DNA of 7,455 bases from Pseudomonadota bacterium (lineage in GTDB: Bacteria > Pseudomonadota > Gammaproteobacteria > Acidithiobacillales > Acidithiobacillaceae): positions 1 through 7,455 of the forward strand of contig JAKAVW010000149.1 of the NCBI GenBank assembly GCA_021827445.1. Reading direction: 5' to 3'. Under the pieces are notes generated by a model. The model was given only the letters and a program-made list of their open reading frames with translations. It was not told the origin of the DNA and ran no database searches. The position numbers and the translations under genes are program-made. This document shows, piece after piece, positions 1-6,066 of the stretch (positions are counted from its first letter, which is position 1; each line of letters starts with the position of its first letter).

Positions 1-296
1 AGTCGCCATGTCGTATGAAACTCGATAAATTGCCAGGAAATAAAGGCACCCAGCAACAGCACATCGGCACTGCCCAGAATGGCGGCCACAACGCCAGCGG
101 TGGATATGGATGCGCCCACGCCGACCAGTCCACCCAACAGGGCCACGCCTAAAGCGCTGCCAGACTGACGGCTGGTGTTATTGAAGGCGGCGGCGGCCCC
201 CGATCTTTCCAGGGGTAGGGCACCAATAGCTGCAGCTACCAGAGCAGGTGTCGCCGCGGCCACGCCTAAGCCGATGATGAGTAGCGCAGGAGTACA
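1..296 (-). pseudogene. MFS drug exporter (DHA2/EmrB-like), C-terminal remnant
   Basis: The minus-strand frame open from about 296 to the window edge reads as the C-terminal part of a 14-helix DHA2 (EmrB/QacA-type) proton-driven drug exporter. Visible are a glycine/alanine-rich membrane helix with GLGVAAATPALVAAA, then a loop (LERSGAAAAFNNTSRQSG) matching the conserved RSGxASAxNNTxRQxG loop of this family, then two further hydrophobic helices. An in-frame TGA lies at 299-297, immediately upstream of the recognisable part, and I see no matching N-terminal sequence to the right of it, where a different gene remnant begins. I therefore call it a truncated pseudogene. The true C-terminus lies outside the window, so only this end of the decay is visible. 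Confidence 0.7.
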
Positions 297-320
297 TCAG
301 TGCTTCGCCCGGCACTTTAG

Positions 321-1132
321 GCACCCATGAGAGCAGTCGTGGTGACATCATAGACTCTGCCGCGAGCGACTGCATGAACCAGAAAGGACTGGTTGCCAAT
401 ATGCTCTGGCTAGCCAGCAGCAAGTATCCGGATGATTGTGGTAATGAGCCACGTCTGAGCTTAGCCGCCTGGGCACAATGTTTTCTGGATAATTTTGCCA
501 CGGTCAAGGAAGCGGTTGCGGCGTTTAGGTCTCATCCATTTTGCGTAGTTTCAGACCGTATGCCGGGAATCAATCGTTATACAACGCTACACCTATCCAT
601 ATTTGACGCACAAGATAATAGCCCTATTTTTGAATATATCAATGGCAAGGTTGTCATTCATGAAGGTCGCGATTACCAGGTCATGACTAACGACCCGGAG
701 TATCCTGAACAATTGGCTATTCAGAAGTAGCAGCCTTTTATATTCACGCTATTACCAAAACTGCAAATCACTTGCAAGGTGTAGCAGAAGTCATGAGTGT
801 TTTGAACAATAGTTCCGTACCCATAGGTATCTCGACACCAGATCAGCCGCACATTTCTTCCACTCGCTGGCGCGTGGTGGCGGATCAGACGGGATTGCGC
901 TACTATTACAACTCTGTCACCAGAGTTGAGCACTTTCTGGGTGGACCTGAATAAAGTAGACCTGAAAAAAGGAACTCCTTTCCCCCAATTATTGATGGGA
1001 AATGGCCAGGTTTATTCAGGAGATGTGACGGCGGATTTTAAGCCTGCCTCTCATCACTTTGAGTTTGCCACAGTACCACAAGAAAAATCGGACCATATAG
1101 ATATTCAAGTAGATCCTTTCTGCCTTATCTAA
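321..1132 (+). pseudogene. Choloylglycine hydrolase family (Ntn amide hydrolase), broken
   Basis: Three plus-strand segments in changing frames together resemble a linear-amide C-N hydrolase (bile salt hydrolase / penicillin V acylase family). Segment one (about 353-729) contains SDCMNQKGLVANMLWLA, AWAQCFLDNFATVKEAVA and IFEYINGKVVIHEGRDYQVM. Segment two (about 735-930) has NNSSVPIGISTPDQPHISST. Segment three (about 926-1130) has TFWVDLNKVDL and NGQVYSGDVTADFKPA. The N-terminal nucleophile cysteine region is missing. A short AVVVTS piece before 353 is in another frame and is followed by a stop. The region usually lying between QLA and ASFYI (the GMxMLPGTNRASDRF stretch) is deleted near 720-735, and a further frameshift lies near 926. 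Intact members have about 330-350 residues. The product cannot be active. Confidence 0.82.
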
Positions 1133-1239
1133 CGACTGACCGAGTGGGTGATTCTTATGGATGCCTTGAAAAAACCCCTTTCGGCGCTGGTTGGGATAGA
1201 ATACAGGGATGTCGAGTTGCAGGAGGCATGTCTGCATGA

Positions 1240-1680
1240 TCGGGCGGTGCCGGGAATCCTCCCAATCCTCGGGAGTTCGCTACCGACCATCTCTGGAAAG
1301 AGGTCTGGGCCAGGGATTCCTGGCTGCAGATTCTGGGCCGCTATCTGGTGCTAGTGCGGGACAAGAAGAAGCAGATTCAGCGGACGGCGGGTGTCGTGGC
1401 CATCGTCAAAGGGGAGGGAGCTTCCAAAAGCCGGGAACTTTCCGAAGCACTCGCCGCCAACAAGCAGATTGTCGCCTTTACTATGCAAACCTTTCCCTTT
1501 ACCTTACAACATATTCAGGAACTCGCGGCTACCAAAAACAAACGCTTTGCGGTGATTGCCGACGAGGCCCACTCCTCCAAGACCAATGAAACCGCCCGCA
1601 TCCGGGCTGAGTTGAAGAATATCCTACCGGCGCCAGCGGGGTTATACGAGCGACTGCGGGAGCGGACGAACAGGGGGTGA
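1240..1680 (+). pseudogene. Type I restriction enzyme R subunit (HsdR) fragment
   Basis: From 1240 (just after an in-frame TGA at 1237-1239) to the stop at 1678-1680 one frame reads GNPPNPREFATDHLWKEVW, then VVAIVKGEGASKSRELSEAL, then a stretch with FTMQTFPFTLQHIQEL and RFAVIADEAHSSKTNETAR. These match the SF2 helicase/translocase core of HsdR, including the Walker B-type DEAHSS motif. The nuclease domain, the Walker A (GKS) segment that should precede VVITDR, and the whole C-terminal half are absent, so it is a deletion remnant of about 147 codons where the family has 800-1100. No hsdM or hsdS is in the window. The stretch 1133-1239 contains a short open frame that I cannot identify. Confidence 0.78.
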
Positions 1681-1686
1681 CAACTG

Positions 1687-2259
1687 TTGCGCATCGGTAG
1701 AACGGTTCAGCATGCGCCCGCCGTGGATACCACCGGGATCACGGCCTTGTTCTCGCCCTGCAGAACCTGGCGATACCGGCTTACCCTCCCGTTTTCTGGT
1801 CGCACGGGGGATATGGTCACGGTTTTTCTGAAAAATCCTTCCAGCGCGAGCGAAACCGCCGCCGACAAGACCGTGCGCACGGCATCGGAGTATGTCTGGC
1901 GCAGGTTTCCGCAAGCGGGTGGGGTGCACATTCTGAATCTTTACGCCTTACGCGGTACCGACAGCAGGGAGGTTGGCGCTGCGCTGCGGCAACGGGGCGA
2001 GTCCTACGTTATTGGTTTGCAAAATGACGCCACCATTCGTGAAACACTTGGCGCGAGCTCTGCCGTGATTGTTGCCTGGGGTGGCCATGCAGGTATTGCG
2101 CCTGCTTCTTATGACAGGCGGGTTGCACGGTGCCTGGAGATTTTGGGCGAGGGCGGGCTTGCCCTCTGGAGAAATGGCAGAAAGGGATCAGCTAAATATC
2201 CGTTTCACGCCTGCTACTGGGCTTATGATGACCACCTGACGCCCATACAGGTGCCTTAA
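1687..2259 (+). CDS. DUF1643 domain protein
   Basis: A 190-residue protein of unknown function with the DUF1643 signature. It has an N-terminal beta segment (WRYRLTLPF), VTVFLKNPSSASETAADKTV (the family's LNPSTA-D-DPT motif, about residues 44-63), a middle VHILNLYALRGTD (V-NLFA-RATDP), then SSAVIVAWGGHAG, and a C-terminal KYPFHACYW in place of the usual HPLYL. The family is uncharacterised, and I infer only a small soluble protein. The likely start is TTG at 1687, because AGGGGGTGA lies just upstream at 1672-1680, overlapping the stop of the hsdR remnant. No ATG occurs in a sensible place. Unlike its left-hand neighbours it is uninterrupted. It faces the DUF202 gene tail to tail with 12 bp between stops. 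Confidence 0.78.
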   Translation: MRIGRTVQHAPAVDTTGITALFSPCRTWRYRLTLPFSGRTGDMVTVFLKNPSSASETAADKTVRTASEYVWRRFPQAGGVHILNLYALRGTDSREVGAALRQRGESYVIGLQNDATIRETLGASSAVIVAWGGHAGIAPASYDRRVARCLEILGEGGLALWRNGRKGSAKYPFHACYWAYDDHLTPIQVP

Positions 2260-2271
2260 GCAATGGCGTGC

Positions 2272-2925
2272 TCAGGGCGATACATGGATGATCATGGCAG
2301 CCAGCACGATGGTGATACTCAGCAGAATGACTCCGTAGAGGCCATAGAGGAATTTGTGGACATGATAAGTGCCCTCGTCCACTTTTTTGACCGTGCGAAT
2401 GAAGTTGATGCCACCGATGACCAGATTGGTGACTCCGAGAAGAATGAAAACGATGCCCATCCCGGAAAAACCTGCACCCATCACGAGTTTGGTATGGAGC
2501 ATGATGGAAAGCTGCTCCAGGAAAAAATCGAATTTTTCGATCACGAAGCCGAAGGCAATCAGGCCGATGCCAGTGCGTACCCAGGCGAGGAAGGTACGCT
2601 CGGCGGCCATGTAAACGCGCGGATCAATGATTTCTTTCTCAGCCACGGGAGATCCTTTTTCGATATATTCCAGGTCCGACATAAAACGAAATCCTACCAC
2701 AAAAATCAGGGCGATGGCGGGCCAGCTCAGCCAGTAGAAAAGCTCGGTAAAAAAGTGGCCCAGGGCAGCGTAGTGGAGTGCCTTGAAGAGAATGGCCAGG
2801 CGTGCGGAAAGCAGGCCGGTGCCTATCGACAGGAAGAGGAGCTTGAAATAGCCTAGGTAGGTGCGTTCCAGGGCCATGTAAAGCCGTGGTTCCTGTACCG
2901 TCGGCAGGTATTTCAGAAACATCAT
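2272..2925 (-). CDS. DUF202 (YidH-like) inner membrane protein
   Basis: An integral membrane protein with two related halves. About residues 10-45 (EPRLYMALERTYLGYFKLL...) resemble the first helix of DUF202. About residues 95-130 (IDPRVYMAAERTFLAWVRTG) start a complete DUF202 unit with the hallmark xERTFLAWxRTGxxLIxFGFVI. About five hydrophobic helices are predicted by eye. The function of the YidH/DUF202 family is not established. I start at ATG 2925 (217 residues) because the domain begins right after it. The frame stays open upstream to a GTG at 3060, but residues encoded there look non-membrane, have no homology I recognise and would overlap the tRNA promoter. No strong Shine-Dalgarno decides the start; AGAGGG lies about 13 nt upstream. 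Confidence 0.75.
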   Translation of the reverse strand: MMFLKYLPTVQEPRLYMALERTYLGYFKLLFLSIGTGLLSARLAILFKALHYAALGHFFTELFYWLSWPAIALIFVVGFRFMSDLEYIEKGSPVAEKEIIDPRVYMAAERTFLAWVRTGIGLIAFGFVIEKFDFFLEQLSIMLHTKLVMGAGFSGMGIVFILLGVTNLVIGGINFIRTVKKVDEGTYHVHKFLYGLYGVILLSITIVLAAMIIHVSP

Positions 2926-3023
2926 GGATGGGGTGGCCCTCTGCGCTTGGGCGTCTGCTGTAGGAACGTGCGAGGGCTGGCAGTTTAACGGGAAACAATC
3001 CATGTGAGAAGGTGGAAAAATGA

Positions 3024-3052
3024 TTGACCCTGATGCCATTGATTGGTATTGT
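3024..3052 (+). promoter_or_regulatory. Predicted promoter of tRNA-Val
   Basis: TTGACC (3024-3029), a 17-bp spacer and TATTGT (3047-3052) form a sigma70-type promoter. Transcription would begin near 3059, about 24 nt before the mature tRNA. The position and the absence of another rightward gene support it. Confidence 0.55.
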
Positions 3053-3082
3053 GTTCCCACTCTAGGTGAGCCTGCTCATCTT

Positions 3083-3157
3083 GGGCGGTTAGCTCAGCGG
3101 TAGAGCACTGCCTTCACACGGCAGGGGCCACAGGTTCGAAGCCTGTACCGCCCACCA
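3083..3157 (+). tRNA. tRNA-Val(CAC)
   Basis: A complete cloverleaf can be read. The acceptor stem GGGCGGT (3083-3089) pairs with ACCGCCC (3147-3153). The D arm contains AGCTCAGCGGTAGAGC. The anticodon stem CTGCC/GGCAG (3108-3112/3120-3124) encloses loop TTCACAC with anticodon CAC at 3115-3117, reading GUG valine codons. The T arm ACAGG-TTCGAAG-CCTGT spans 3130-3146. The discriminator A and encoded CCA occupy 3154-3157. The 3' end directly abuts an integrase gene pointing at it, as is usual for a tRNA used as a phage or island attachment site. The gene remains intact, so it was restored by the element. Confidence 0.96.
3130..3157 (+). other. Probable attachment site (att) at tRNA 3' end
   Basis: Tyrosine integrases encoded right beside a tRNA generally recombine within its T-arm/3' end. 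Here the integrase stop lies 29 nt from the CCA end. The exact core cannot be defined, because the matching direct repeat at the other end of the element lies outside the window. Confidence 0.5.
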
Positions 3158-3177
3158 GATAAAACAAGTAGTTACGA

Positions 3178-3202
3178 TGCCGGTGCTAAGCCGGTTTTTT
3201 CT
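3178..3202 (+). terminator. Rho-independent terminator after tRNA-Val
   Basis: GCCGGTGCTAAGCCGG followed by six T residues: a short stem CCGGT/GCCGG (one G-T pair) with loop GCTAA. It terminates the rightward tRNA transcript and overlaps the 3' end of the leftward integrase gene. It has no T-run in the leftward direction. Confidence 0.6.
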
Positions 3203-4172
3203 TGAGTGCATTTCTGAGTGCAGATTCGGAAAAGGCCCGTTCCAAAGCGACCGATTGCGCATCGGTTTGAAGATGCGCGTAACGCTCAGTCATCTTGGTG
3301 GACGAATGACCCAGGATGCGACTAATGGTGTACAGGTCCGCCCCGGACGCAAGCAGAATAGAGGCGCAGGAATGACGAAGATCATGGAAGTGCAAATCCG
3401 GCATTCCGGCTTTCACACGAGCGCGGCTGAAGCCGGATTTAAGCCCTTCGCTATTGATGGGGAGCGGGATAAACGGCAGCCATCGGCGCATCGGGCCGAT
3501 AATGGGTACGGTTCGCGTTTTCAGCGTCTTGGTATTTCCCGCGCGAATGGTGATCGTTGTATCTCCAACATCTTCCGCCTTCAGCTTTGTGATTTCACCG
3601 CGCCGACAGCCGGTAAACAGTGCAACCCAGATCGCGGCGGCAACCGCATCAGAGGCGTGACTAGTGAGATCGTTGACCTGGTCCAGCGTCAGATAGGTAT
3701 GCCGCTCGTTGTGCTCCGGAAGGCGCTTAATTCTGGCGCCGTAGTTCTCCGGGATCATTTCTTGTTCCCAGGCCAGCGTGAGCGCTTTTTTGAGCGTGCC
3801 CAAGCTGCGGTTGATGGTGGCCGGCGCATAGGATCCGGTCATGTCACGGATAATCATCGCCGCGCACTTTGACGCCCCGGATGCCGTGTATTTATCGATC
3901 CATGGCGTGATGCGTGCAGCATGAAACCGCGCTGTCTCCGGGCTGCGCAAGTGCTCCAAATGTTTAATGTACAAGGCCATGACGGCGGCAAGTGGCGGGT
4001 CTCCCGCATGTTTCGGCGGTAAGGCCGCCGCCGTCAGTTCGTCTCGTAATCGGGACTCAAGTTGCTTGGCCTCACGCGCAGTCGTCCCGGCTGGCAGGAT
4101 GCGATGTAGGCGTCTGCCGTCAACTTGAACTTGGACATTTCGACGGTTTTTATTGTCAATCCAGATGGACAC
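3186..4172 (-). CDS. int: Tyrosine recombinase/integrase
   Basis: A 328-residue site-specific recombinase of the phage integrase family, which inserts and excises the element at att. The N-terminus (about 1-50) resembles an arm-site DNA-binding domain, about residues 55-150 a SAM-like core-binding domain, and the rest the catalytic domain. Visible catalytic residues are the first Arg in FTGCRRGEI (R190), a lysine in the TKTLKTRTVPI beta-hairpin, HDLRH (H263 and R266), the second-box His in ILGHSS (H289) and the nucleophile Tyr in MTERYAHL (Y298). The start is GTG at 4172, with AGAGGA 7 nt upstream. This start lies inside the preceding HTH gene in another frame, giving an unusually long overlap of 139 nt. 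It is the last gene of the leftward operon and faces the tRNA-Val attachment site. Confidence 0.95.
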   Translation of the reverse strand: MSIWIDNKNRRNVQVQVDGRRLHRILPAGTTAREAKQLESRLRDELTAAALPPKHAGDPPLAAVMALYIKHLEHLRSPETARFHAARITPWIDKYTASGASKCAAMIIRDMTGSYAPATINRSLGTLKKALTLAWEQEMIPENYGARIKRLPEHNERHTYLTLDQVNDLTSHASDAVAAAIWVALFTGCRRGEITKLKAEDVGDTTITIRAGNTKTLKTRTVPIIGPMRRWLPFIPLPINSEGLKSGFSRARVKAGMPDLHFHDLRHSCASILLASGADLYTISRILGHSSTKMTERYAHLQTDAQSVALERAFSESALRNALKKKPA

Positions 4173-4333
4173 GGCCTATTCCTCTTTGACCACTCAAGCA
4201 CTTCTACGAGATTGTACCTTTTACCACGCTTACCTACATGGATAAACGGCATTCCTTCCTGCTCCATCCGGCGAATCGTGGACTCGCTGGTCTGGAGCTT
4301 GGCGCAAAGCTGCTGTCTAGTTAGGTGCATCAT
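4034..4333 (-). CDS. xis: Excisionase-like HTH (AlpA/MerR-type) protein
   Basis: A 99-residue protein. Residues about 3-50 form a winged helix of the excisionase/AlpA type: LTRQQLCAKLQTSESTIRRM (helix-turn-helix), then GMPFIHVGKRGKRYNLVEVLEWSK (wing and following helix). Such proteins bend att DNA to drive excision and often regulate the integrase operon. The C-terminal half (from about residue 55) lies entirely over the integrase start region and may be of little functional value. The start ATG at 4333 has AAAGGA at good spacing and overlaps the end of the preceding gene by 17 nt. The name xis is inferred from the fold and from the position immediately before int. An AlpA-like transcriptional regulator is the alternative. 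Confidence 0.75.
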   Translation of the reverse strand: MMHLTRQQLCAKLQTSESTIRRMEQEGMPFIHVGKRGKRYNLVEVLEWSKRNRPCPSGLTIKTVEMSKFKLTADAYIASCQPGRLRVRPSNLSPDYETN

Positions 4334-4595
4334 TTGTCTGTCCTTTCATTCGCGCCTCAACACCACGCCAAACGGCAAGAAGCGCGGGTGTAGCATTTTC
4401 CAGGGAGTACTGGCGGGCGATGGCAGCACCAATGGTCGTCTCGATCACCGCGTAAACGCCTGCTACTTCCATTAGAAAATCCCTACCCCGTTGCGGAGTT
4501 ACCGCCGAAAAAAGCCCAATTATCGGCAACCTAGTACCGTTGGGCCGAATGAGCATGCCAATCTGTGCGATTTCCTTTTTTGCCATCGTGATCAT
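4317..4595 (-). CDS. Hypothetical protein, 92 aa
   Basis: I do not recognise this protein. It has a short basic N-terminus (MAKKEIAQ), a hydrophobic central part (VAGVYAVIETTIGAAIARQ) that is too short and mixed for a confident membrane helix, and a hydrophilic C-terminus. I choose ATG 4595, whose first base overlaps the TGA of the preceding phosphatase gene and which has GGAGG 5 nt upstream. GTG 4598 and ATG 4583 (MAKKE...) are alternatives. Overlap with genes on both sides points to translational coupling within the leftward operon and supports that it is a real gene. Confidence 0.6.
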   Translation of the reverse strand: MITMAKKEIAQIGMLIRPNGTRLPIIGLFSAVTPQRGRDFLMEVAGVYAVIETTIGAAIARQYSLENATPALLAVWRGVEARMKGQTNDAPN

Positions 4596-5188
4596 CACAC
4601 CCTCCGCGTCCGCTGCAGAAGCGTTTCCACCAACACCGGGTAATCCATTGGATCGTCAATGACCACCACATCGCTCGTTGGCGTTTCCAGCCCCGCATAT
4701 CGTCGGTCCAGCAGGGCGGACAGGTGAACCACCGCAGCTGCCGCATTGGCGTTGTCCGGCTGGTCATCTAGAAAAGCCAAAGCACCGATGCGCTGAAGCG
4801 CTGCGGCTTTCTCAGCAGGCGCACGGAGTGGATTGACACAGACCACCCGACCGGCGGGCAGCAACCCACAGAGAGAATTCACCCGTGCCTGATGGAATTC
4901 GTCCCGGATGCTGGTGACCGCCCACACCTGACAGCCCAGGTCTTCCAGCGCATACACCAGATCCGGAGTGTGGGCGTAGACCGGTACGTTGGCCCATGCA
5001 ACCTCGTGATTGAAGGTATTCCAGACCCGTTTTGCGTCTGAACGGGTAATCCCGTAGCGGTCATGCAAATGATAAGCGTCATTCAGTCGTCTGATGTCTG
5101 GCCCGTCCAGTACCCGACGCGCGTAATCCATCCAGTGTTGATCCAAGTCGCAGAGGACGCCATCGATGTCCAGGGCTACGGCCGCCAT
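4595..5188 (-). CDS. HAD-superfamily phosphatase (5'-nucleotidase-like)
   Basis: A 197-residue soluble protein with the haloacid dehalogenase phosphohydrolase core. Motif I is ALDIDGVLCDLD (nucleophile D7 and general acid D9), motif II the Thr/Ser in WAVTS (about T92), motif III probably K127, and motif IV FLDDQPDN (D141/D142). An alpha-helical cap lies between motifs I and II (about 15-75). The size and layout resemble 5'(3')-deoxyribonucleotidase-type members, so a small phosphorylated metabolite, possibly a nucleotide, is the likely substrate; this is inference. ATG 5188 overlaps by one base the TGA of the upstream small gene, and AAGGTGG lies just before it. It lies in the int/xis operon under the repressor-controlled leftward promoter, an unusual setting for a metabolic enzyme. 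Confidence 0.8.
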   Translation of the reverse strand: MAAVALDIDGVLCDLDQHWMDYARRVLDGPDIRRLNDAYHLHDRYGITRSDAKRVWNTFNHEVAWANVPVYAHTPDLVYALEDLGCQVWAVTSIRDEFHQARVNSLCGLLPAGRVVCVNPLRAPAEKAAALQRIGALAFLDDQPDNANAAAAVVHLSALLDRRYAGLETPTSDVVVIDDPMDYPVLVETLLQRTRRV

Positions 5189-5421
5189 CAGAGCACCACC
5201 TTTAGCACTGGGCCTGCGCGACCAATCATTGCCACCAGATCCACGATGGTTGTGGAGCGATCGAAGAGGAAAGTCAGCAGAGCGCCGTCACGATAGGAGA
5301 CGGTGACCGTTGATGGATTTTGACGGGATATGGATGGGCGAGATTCTGAAGGGTAATCAGTTCTGCACGGGGGTGATACCCTTGCCTGACTGGTTTTATC
5401 TTTGAACATGGCGCTTTGCAT
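5188..5421 (-). CDS. Hypothetical protein, 77 aa, first gene of leftward operon
   Basis: Unrecognised small protein. The N-terminal half is polar, rich in Ser/Pro/Arg and probably disordered. The C-terminal half (about residues 36-77, STVTVSYRDGALLTFLFD onward) looks like a compact beta/alpha unit. The frame extends to an ATG at 5478, but that codon lies inside the -10 region of the leftward promoter and upstream of its predicted start point. I therefore use ATG 5421, which has GGAGA 7 nt upstream. It is translationally coupled to the phosphatase gene (TGATG overlap). The position directly after the promoter parallels the variable small genes of phage leftward operons. Confidence 0.6.
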   Translation of the reverse strand: MQSAMFKDKTSQARVSPPCRTDYPSESRPSISRQNPSTVTVSYRDGALLTFLFDRSTTIVDLVAMIGRAGPVLKVVL

Positions 5422-5468
5422 AGCTGATCTCCATGATGCCGCTCCGATTGGGTGGCTTCGATGGGTAC

Positions 5469-5497
5469 AGTAAAGCACGCTTCCCGCTTGTAGTCAA
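5469..5497 (-). promoter_or_regulatory. Leftward early promoter (PL-like)
   Basis: On the minus strand TTGACT (5497-5492), a 17-bp spacer and TTTACT (5474-5469) preceded by TGC (an extended -10 feature) form a good sigma70 promoter starting near 5462. It would drive the five-gene operon ending with int. Operator-like dyads overlap both hexamers, so CI/Cro control is likely. The design is the same as that of the rightward promoter. Confidence 0.72.
5470..5485 (-). promoter_or_regulatory. Operator O1 (leftward promoter, -10)
   Basis: A 16-bp imperfect dyad, GGGAAGCGTGCTTTAC on the minus strand, overlapping the -10 of the leftward promoter. One half is GTAAAGC, a perfect fit to the GTNAAG half-site shared by four sites in the window; the other (GGGAAGC) is weaker. 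Probable binding site of the XRE repressor and/or Cro. Confidence 0.55.
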
Positions 5498-5508
5498 GGC
5501 AGCTTTAC
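5493..5508 (-). promoter_or_regulatory. Operator O2 (leftward promoter, -35)
   Basis: A 16-bp dyad, GTAAAGCTGCCTTGAC on the minus strand, overlapping the -35 hexamer. Both halves fit GTNAAG (GTAAAG and GTCAAG). Its plus-strand form matches site O3 at 13 of 16 positions. Its centre is 23 bp from that of O1. Confidence 0.62.
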
Positions 5509-5548
5509 TGGAAATTAAGCCAGAAGCGATTCACCATGATCGGCGAGA

Positions 5549-5995
5549 CTAAGAACCATTTCCATTACTACTTCTCTTGCGGGTAAGTTCTTCGATTATT
5601 TTTTCGTTATTCCGTTTGATGTTATCAGACTCGCGGAGGAAGTCCGCCTTCTGATCGGCTGTCATTCTCTCAAAGTTCCCGAGAAGTGCTCTCTGCTGAG
5701 TGGTCAGCCCCATCCCACTAAAGGGCAGCCCATCGGCCCCGGGTTCTGATGTTGGTGTCGTGTTGGTATCTTCTTGGCGCGAAAGCATTGTGCCTTCTCC
5801 CCGCATGATCCAATCTGGATTGATACCCAAACTCTTGCGAAGTGCCGTCAATGCCTCCCAGGCAGGCTTGGTGTCGCCGCACTCCCACTGGTGAACTGCG
5901 GACTTACTCAAGTCCCCGGCGTGCTTCCCCAGTTCTGCCTGAGTCAATTTCAGGCTTCTCCTGATTTCCTTGATTCGATTGCCAATGTCGTCCAT
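5549..5995 (-). CDS. CI-like XRE-family repressor without peptidase domain
   Basis: A 148-residue phage-type repressor. An N-terminal XRE helix-turn-helix domain covers about residues 3-65 (IGNRIKEIRRSLKLTQAELG, then LSKSAVHQWECGDTKP, ALTALRKSLGINPDWIMRGEG). A Ser/Thr/Pro-rich linker follows (about 70-90), then a charged C-terminal helical region (about 100-140) probably used for oligomerisation. There is no S24/LexA-like Ser-Lys autoprotease domain, so RecA-stimulated self-cleavage is not expected; the nearby antirepressor is the obvious inactivation route. ATG 5995 starts the domain cleanly, but no Shine-Dalgarno is evident. An upstream in-frame ATG at 6037 would add 14 residues and lies beside the -35 of the rightward promoter. 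It is divergent from cro, with which it should share operators. Confidence 0.82.
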   Translation of the reverse strand: MDDIGNRIKEIRRSLKLTQAELGKHAGDLSKSAVHQWECGDTKPAWEALTALRKSLGINPDWIMRGEGTMLSRQEDTNTTPTSEPGADGLPFSGMGLTTQQRALLGNFERMTADQKADFLRESDNIKRNNEKIIEELTRKRSSNGNGS

Positions 5996-6019
5996 GGGAT
6001 CAAGCACGCTGAGCCATGC

Positions 6020-6035
6020 GGAAAGTGATCTTGAC
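6020..6035 (+). promoter_or_regulatory. Operator O4 (rightward promoter, -35)
   Basis: GGAAAGTGATCTTGAC overlaps the -35 of the cro promoter. It matches the equivalent -35 site of the leftward promoter at 11 of 16 positions. Half-sites GGAAAG and GTCAAG partly fit GTNAAG. Weakest dyad of the four, placed 23 bp (centre to centre) from O3, as O2 is from O1. Confidence 0.42.
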
Positions 6036-6059
6036 ATCTGAGGTTAAGGTTGCTTTACT
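6031..6059 (+). promoter_or_regulatory. Rightward early promoter (PR-like)
   Basis: TTGACA (6031-6036), a 17-bp spacer and TTTACT (6054-6059) preceded by TGC. Expected initiation at about 6066, i.e. at or one base before the cro ATG (6067), so the message is likely leaderless. It would transcribe cro, the c4-like RNA, the Icd-like ORF and ant. Operator-like dyads overlap both hexamers. Confidence 0.75.
6043..6058 (+). promoter_or_regulatory. Operator O3 (rightward promoter, -10)
   Basis: The 16-bp dyad GTTAAGGTTGCTTTAC has halves GTTAAG and GTAAAG. It overlaps the -10 of the cro promoter and is 13/16 identical to the plus-strand form of O2. It lies between the divergent repressor and cro genes. 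Confidence 0.62.
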
Positions 6060-6066
6060 ACTCATT

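Noticed and set aside
178..507. Minus-strand open frame of 109 codons spanning the MFS and hydrolase remnants
   Set aside because: It reads out of frame with the MFS homology and antisense to the hydrolase remnant; no protein-like features.
1133..1239. Short open frame (from ATG 1148 or 1160) before the hsdR remnant
   Set aside because: No homology recognised and it runs out of frame into hsdR-like sequence; probably debris between two pseudogenes.
1642..1931. Two minus-strand open frames
   Set aside because: They lie opposite the DUF1643 gene, whose motifs are clear on the plus strand.
2263..2856. Long plus-strand open frame of 197 codons
   Set aside because: It is the complement of the DUF202 membrane protein gene; its product is acidic and His/Asp/Gly-rich as expected from a shadow frame and has no recognisable domain.
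3177..3872. Plus-strand open frame of 231 codons
   Set aside because: Antisense shadow of the integrase gene, which has all catalytic residues on the minus strand.
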